DNA of 9,454 nt, from the NCBI GenBank assembly GCA_934754735.1, contig CAKVJE010000072.1, positions 1 to 9,454 on the forward strand, in the 5' to 3' direction. The DNA comes from an uncultured Candidatus Melainabacteria bacterium (GTDB taxonomy: Bacteria > Cyanobacteriota > Vampirovibrionia > Gastranaerophilales > Gastranaerophilaceae). The translations under genes were made by a program, and so were the position numbers. Under the pieces are notes generated by a model that did not search any database, had not been told where the DNA came from, and saw only the letters and a program-made list of their open reading frames with translations. Shown one piece after another: positions 5,290 through 9,454 of the stretch (within the stretch, counting starts at the first letter, position 1; the number at the start of each line of letters is the position of its first letter).

Positions 5290-5859
5290 CTAAATAAATT
5301 CTTTCAGTTCGTCTTGTAATCTTAATCTGGCACGCGAAATTCTCGATTTTACCGTTCCTAGTGTTGTGTTTGTAATCCTTGAGATATCTTCGTAACTAAG
5401 CCCCTCGTATTCTCTTAATACAATTACTATTCGCAAATTTTCAGGTAAACTGAGCATGGCAAGCCTGATGAGCTTCTCCATTTCTGAAAATAAACATTTT
5501 TCACCGGGTTCGCATCCGATTTTATCTTTTATTTCTAAAATTTTGTCATTGTTAAATTCTATATTTTTTTCTTTAGTTTGTTTTTTTATATAATCGTAAA
5601 AAACATTTGTTGCAATTTGATTGAGCCATGCTTTAAAAAGTTTTGGTTCTTTCAATGTTAGAATATTGCGCGCCATTTTCAATAGGGTTTCTTGGGTTAA
5701 ATCTGCAACATCTTGTCTTTTATCTGTAAGGTAACTAAACATCGTAAAAATTGATTTTTGCACTCTTTTTATTAGTTCTTCTAACGCCTTGTTATCTCCC
5801 GACTGAACTGCAATTATTAACGAATTTATATCCCTCTTTTTGTAACTTGTTTTTGACAT
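5290..5859 (-). CDS. ECF-subfamily (sigma-70 group 4) RNA polymerase sigma factor
   Basis: Alternative sigma factor directing RNA polymerase to a small regulon, presumably released when the adjacent anti-sigma is inactivated. The 189-residue product has only regions 2 and 4, as ECF factors do. Region 2 (about 13-95) has DVADLTQETLLKMARNI (50-66) and FKAWLNQIATNVFYDYIKK (75-93). Region 4 (about 133-182) has LPENLRIVIVLREYEGLSYE and the helix-turn-helix SYEDISRITNTTLGTVKSRI (155-174). The start at 5859 gives a family-like N-terminus (MSKTSYKKRDINSL) and has AAGGG 7 nt upstream. ATGs at 5880 and 5913 would add a hydrophobic extension and have no ribosome site. The linker between regions 2 and 4 is long and charged and contains two cysteines (C116, C122). 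Confidence 0.92.
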   Translation of the reverse strand: MSKTSYKKRDINSLIIAVQSGDNKALEELIKRVQKSIFTMFSYLTDKRQDVADLTQETLLKMARNILTLKEPKLFKAWLNQIATNVFYDYIKKQTKEKNIEFNNDKILEIKDKIGCEPGEKCLFSEMEKLIRLAMLSLPENLRIVIVLREYEGLSYEDISRITNTTLGTVKSRISRARLRLQDELKEFI

Positions 5860-6053
5860 ACAATAACCCTTTGATGTCATGATAAAAAATCGGGTAAAAA
5901 ATAAAATTACCATGTCGGATTATTGGTGAAGGGTAATCTAATTTTGTCTATCCGTAAAACCGTAAGGGGAAAAAGAAAACAGGTCGGTTATATCCTTCCT
6001 GTTAAGATTTTACACTAGCCGAAATATAAATAGCAATATTATTGTACTATAAA

Positions 6054-6082
6054 ATTCAAAAAAACACAAATGATAATGTCAA
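6054..6082 (-). promoter_or_regulatory. Possible promoter of the sigma/anti-sigma operon
   Basis: On the minus strand a perfect TTGACA (6082-6077) is followed after 17 nt by TTGAAT (6059-6054), which matches the -10 consensus at four of six positions. An ECF-type autoregulated promoter may also exist but cannot be recognised without the regulon consensus. Confidence 0.35.
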
Positions 6083-6092
6083 TAAATTTACA

Positions 6093-6131
6093 CATTTCAG
6101 CCTATTTTTTTAACTTAAAAACGCTGAAATG
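6093..6131. repeat. Inverted repeat / hairpin in the divergent region
   Basis: CATTTCAGC (6093-6101) pairs perfectly with GCTGAAATG (6123-6131). Inside, TTTTT (6105-6109) pairs with AAAAA (6117-6121), leaving a 7 nt loop and a small internal bulge. It sits directly upstream of the predicted sigma-gene promoter and could be a protein-binding site or an RNA structure. Confidence 0.6.
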
Positions 6132-6257
6132 CAAATATATTCGAAAAAATGGCGTAAAAGTCAAAATGTTAACTTATGTAACAAATATATATGAATTATA
6201 TACAGATTTGTCAATTTTCTTAACAATTGTGTTTTTATATATATAAGAGGACAGAAA

Positions 6258-6746
6258 ATGAGCTATAAATTTGATTCAATAGTTGGAAAAAATGAAGCAG
6301 CAGCTCTAAAAGAGATGATATTTAAGCGTGCTCAAGCTCGTGCAAAATCTCTTAATGATGATACTCAAGCTGATGTCATGGATATGGCTCGTGAATCTTT
6401 TGTAAGCAAAGACAATCCGTTCTCTAGAATTATAGAAAATAATAATATTAATAATGATATTGTTGTTAAGACTGAAACAAAACCGCTTTCTATTGAGCCC
6501 GAAGTTGTTGAAGAACCGGCAGAGTCTGCAGAGCAAGTCGGATTTCCGCAACGCGAATTAAAATTACAACAAAATAGAACGATAAATAATCAGCTTACAG
6601 CTATGCAAATTAATAATAACATGGCAGAGGCGCGTGAGGCTTTAAGTAACAAGAAAAGTTTTATGGGTGCTTTGAACTTTTTGAATTCACAGGCCGCTGT
6701 TTCTTTAATTAGAACACGTGCAGATAAGTTTGAAATTATGGCATAA
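6258..6746 (+). CDS. Uncharacterised 162-residue cytoplasmic protein, probably lineage-specific
   Basis: I do not recognise this family. No signal peptide, membrane segment or enzyme motif is visible. There are three parts: a basic, helical N-terminus (MSYKFDSIVG, then residues 11-60 with the KRAQARAKS stretch); a low-complexity middle (61-130) that is Asn-rich, then Glu/Pro-rich (SIEPEVVEEPAESAEQ), then Gln/Asn-rich and probably disordered; and a more ordered, non-charged C-terminus, KKSFMGALNFLNSQAAVSLI (132-151). The shape resembles a small adaptor or scaffold with short binding ends. The ATG at 6258 has AAGAGG 6-7 nt upstream (6246-6251), and codon use is typical of the neighbours, so translation is likely. 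Its stop is only 4 bp from the stop of the convergent glycosyltransferase gene, leaving no room for a separate terminator. Confidence 0.75.
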   Translation: MSYKFDSIVGKNEAAALKEMIFKRAQARAKSLNDDTQADVMDMARESFVSKDNPFSRIIENNNINNDIVVKTETKPLSIEPEVVEEPAESAEQVGFPQRELKLQQNRTINNQLTAMQINNNMAEAREALSNKKSFMGALNFLNSQAAVSLIRTRADKFEIMA

Positions 6747-6750
6747 TATG

Positions 6751-7707
6751 CTACTTCTTTTCTGCTTCTATATTAGCGCGTGCTTCCGGATACATATCTA
6801 AAAACATGTTTGCAGCTTCTTCGCCTCCTATGCCGTTTGTAGAATTATTTCCATTTACTTGATAAAGTCCAACATTTTGAGAGTCTTCAATTGTGTAATA
6901 TTTTAAGTGATATCCGTTTTTGCAAGGAACAAATTTTGTACCGTTTCTTACTGCATTAATCCAGAACCAAGCATCATCATTGGTTGGAATGATTTTCATA
7001 AATTTATTTTTGTCAAACACATCATTGTGTAGAGAATGTGGCGGGTACAAAACGCCTCCAAACCCGATAAACGGATTTAAAAAGCTTGGAAGGTAAGAAT
7101 CATCATAAATATAGCTACGTCTTTTAAGTTTATACTTGTTATTTTTTTGAGGAACTAATTGCATAGCTCTACCACCAATAATGCAATTTGGATGTTTATC
7201 GTGGTCTTCAAGTAGTGTTTTAACTAAGTCTTTATCGTAGTAATAATCGTCATCTACGGTGATAATAATATCTTCTGGATATTCAGCAAGAGTTGGAATA
7301 AGTTTTTTGTAAGAACGAGTATCTTCGCACCATTTGATGGTTAAGCCGAAATCGCACAATCTTATAAGATTGTCTGGCAATTCCCTATTCGGGAATTGCG
7401 AATCTGCTAATTGTAATATAATTTCGTCTGCTTTTACAGTTTGTTGCATAAGAGTCGAAATTGTTTTATAAACGATATTAATTCGAGCAGGAAAAGTTGT
7501 CAAAGAAATGATTACACGCGGATTTCGTTTTTCTGTTGTTATGCCCGTTTTGTTAACTTCTTTAAATTCGTATTTGTAAGGAAATTTTTTGCAGAATTTT
7601 AGACCTGCAACTCTTATTACATAATGGTTATCAACAATTCTAACCGAGAAAATCGGGTCAATTTTGCTTCTTAAATTTCTTAAAAATCCCACGGAATTTT
7701 TTGACAT
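6751..7707 (-). CDS. GT-A-fold glycosyltransferase of the 'SLTTFPARI' type
   Basis: Predicted sugar-nucleotide-dependent glycosyltransferase, GT2-like, probably acting on surface polysaccharide or lipopolysaccharide; donor and acceptor are unknown. In the 318-residue protein the catalytic domain starts at about 64 with VIISLTTFPARI, the first strand of the nucleotide-binding fold. ILQLADSQFP (97-106) and KKLIPTLAEYP (134-144) follow, then the metal-binding DXD-type motif ITVDDDYYY (149-157), GFGGVLYPP (215-223) and TNDDAWFW (242-249), where the acidic pair is the likely general base. The first 60 residues hold a separate short region, HYVIRVAGLKFCKKF, like the N-terminal sheets seen in some LPS glycosyltransferases. 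No transmembrane helix is seen. The ATG at 7707 is chosen over 7731 because GGAG lies just 6 nt upstream. The gene stands alone, with no other polysaccharide gene in view. Confidence 0.88.
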   Translation of the reverse strand: MSKNSVGFLRNLRSKIDPIFSVRIVDNHYVIRVAGLKFCKKFPYKYEFKEVNKTGITTEKRNPRVIISLTTFPARINIVYKTISTLMQQTVKADEIILQLADSQFPNRELPDNLIRLCDFGLTIKWCEDTRSYKKLIPTLAEYPEDIIITVDDDYYYDKDLVKTLLEDHDKHPNCIIGGRAMQLVPQKNNKYKLKRRSYIYDDSYLPSFLNPFIGFGGVLYPPHSLHNDVFDKNKFMKIIPTNDDAWFWINAVRNGTKFVPCKNGYHLKYYTIEDSQNVGLYQVNGNNSTNGIGGEEAANMFLDMYPEARANIEAEKK

Positions 7708-7737
7708 TTTTATCTCCTTTTTTCTAATCATTATTCA

Positions 7738-7766
7738 AGTTTAACAAATTGTTATTTTTTATACAA
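7738..7766 (-). promoter_or_regulatory. Possible glycosyltransferase promoter with internal palindrome
   Basis: On the minus strand TTGTAT (7766-7761), 17 nt, TAAACT (7743-7738). Its spacer contains most of the perfect palindrome TAACAA-A-TTGTTA (7742-7754), a possible operator. The match to consensus is only moderate. Confidence 0.3.
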
Positions 7767-7794
7767 GCTTTTATTTATTTTGTTAAATTATGCG

Positions 7795-9259
<1,465 letters not shown>

Positions 9260-9402
9260 AAAGGATGGAGTGAATAAGTGAATAGGTGAATAAGTGAATA
9301 AGTTCATTTTAGATATTTTTAATGTTTAACGCGTTTATTCTTGAATACATTTAATACGAACTTATTCACTTATTCACCTATTCACCTATTCACTTGACCT
9401 TT
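9260..9402. repeat. Long hairpin of tandem octamers between atpD and atpC
   Basis: The left arm 9270-9305 is four octamers of the form GTGAATAR (A, G, A, A) plus GTTC. The right arm 9358-9393 is the reverse complement of the same design (reading inward on the minus strand G, G, A, A, then GTTC). They pair at 35 of 36 positions; the only mismatch is 9277/9386. A weaker extension, AAAGG (9260-9264) with CCTTT (9398-9402), lengthens the stem with a bulge. The 52 nt spacer (9306-9357) is AT-rich and codes for nothing obvious. Confidence 0.95.
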
Positions 9403-9426
9403 CCTCATAAAAACGAAAGGTATGCA

Positions 9427-9454
9427 ATGAACTTAAAAATAATTACTCATGAAC
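9427..9454 (+). CDS. atpC: ATP synthase F1 subunit epsilon (first nine codons, cut by window edge)
   Basis: Only MNLKIITHE is visible. It matches the usual epsilon N-terminus ('M.LKIVTP.'), and the position directly after atpD supports it. Epsilon is part of the rotor stalk and can inhibit ATP hydrolysis. GAAAGG (9415-9420) is 6 nt before the ATG and lies outside the hairpin, so the ribosome site should be accessible. An upstream ATG at 9422 stops after two codons. Confidence 0.8.

Larger units (their letters stand above)
5860..6257. other. Gene-free 398 bp divergent region upstream of the sigma factor and the 162-residue ORF
   Basis: No credible ORF or RNA gene is visible. It holds an inverted repeat AACAGG (5978-5983) / CCTGTT (5998-6003), a longer hairpin at 6093-6131, a possible sigma-gene promoter (6054-6082), and very AT-rich DNA leading to the ribosome site AAGAGG (6246-6251) of the next gene. 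If the predicted promoter is used, the sigma message would have a leader of nearly 190 nt. Confidence 0.7.

Noticed and set aside
5860..5913. Longer sigma factor starting at 5913 or 5880
   Set aside because: The extension is hydrophobic, unlike ECF N-termini, and lacks a ribosome site, whereas the ATG at 5859 has AAGGG.
4819..6551. Plus-strand ORF 4819-5058 and minus-strand ORF 6306-6551
   Set aside because: Shadows of the anti-sigma gene and of the 162-residue ORF; biased composition and no ribosome site.
9268..9395. CRISPR array
   Set aside because: The octamer units are contiguous with no unique spacers, and the two arms are inverted.

Overview
The window looks like a low-GC bacterial chromosome segment with ordinary Shine-Dalgarno sites. 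The best guess for the source is a non-photosynthetic relative of Cyanobacteria (Melainabacteria/Vampirovibrionia, possibly the gut order Gastranaerophilales). This is an inference. It rests on atpD being followed directly by atpC while sitting behind its own promoter, away from the other ATP synthase genes, as in Cyanobacteria. Base composition and the many small uncharacterised proteins agree. A taxonomic search would be needed to settle it.

Left block, minus strand (1-3339): reading leftward, coaBC (coenzyme A synthesis), a Nif3-family metal protein (TTG start, 8 nt overlap with coaBC), a small secreted protein of unknown function (23 nt overlap with the Nif3 gene), then the first two thirds of murD (peptidoglycan synthesis), cut by the window edge. 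The first three genes are packed like an operon. coaBC carries a short in-frame insertion that looks like an intergenic repeat.

Middle accessory block (3400-4737): an XRE-type regulator (minus strand) divergent from an overlooked 59-residue ORF (plus strand), a gene-free stretch with several unrelated hairpin repeats, and a complete ParD/ParE-type toxin-antitoxin operon with a near-consensus promoter. Three of the hairpins have the tetranucleotide GTAG at their foot, the hallmark of REP elements moved by RAYT transposases. This block looks acquired or recombination-prone.

Regulatory block, minus strand (4738-5859): an ECF sigma factor followed 12 nt later by its probable membrane-anchored zinc anti-sigma factor. 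Upstream lies a gene-free 398 bp divergent region with a long possible leader and hairpins.

Right block (6258-9454): an uncharacterised 162-residue cytoplasmic protein (plus) meeting, tail to tail with a 4 bp gap, a GT-A-fold glycosyltransferase (minus). Then come atpD (plus), complete with promoter, and the first codons of atpC. Between atpD and atpC is a very long hairpin built from octamer repeats, the most striking non-coding structure here.

No complete new defence or biosynthetic system is demonstrable. The strongest leads are the GTAG-footed hairpins, the coaBC insertion and the atpD-atpC octamer hairpin.
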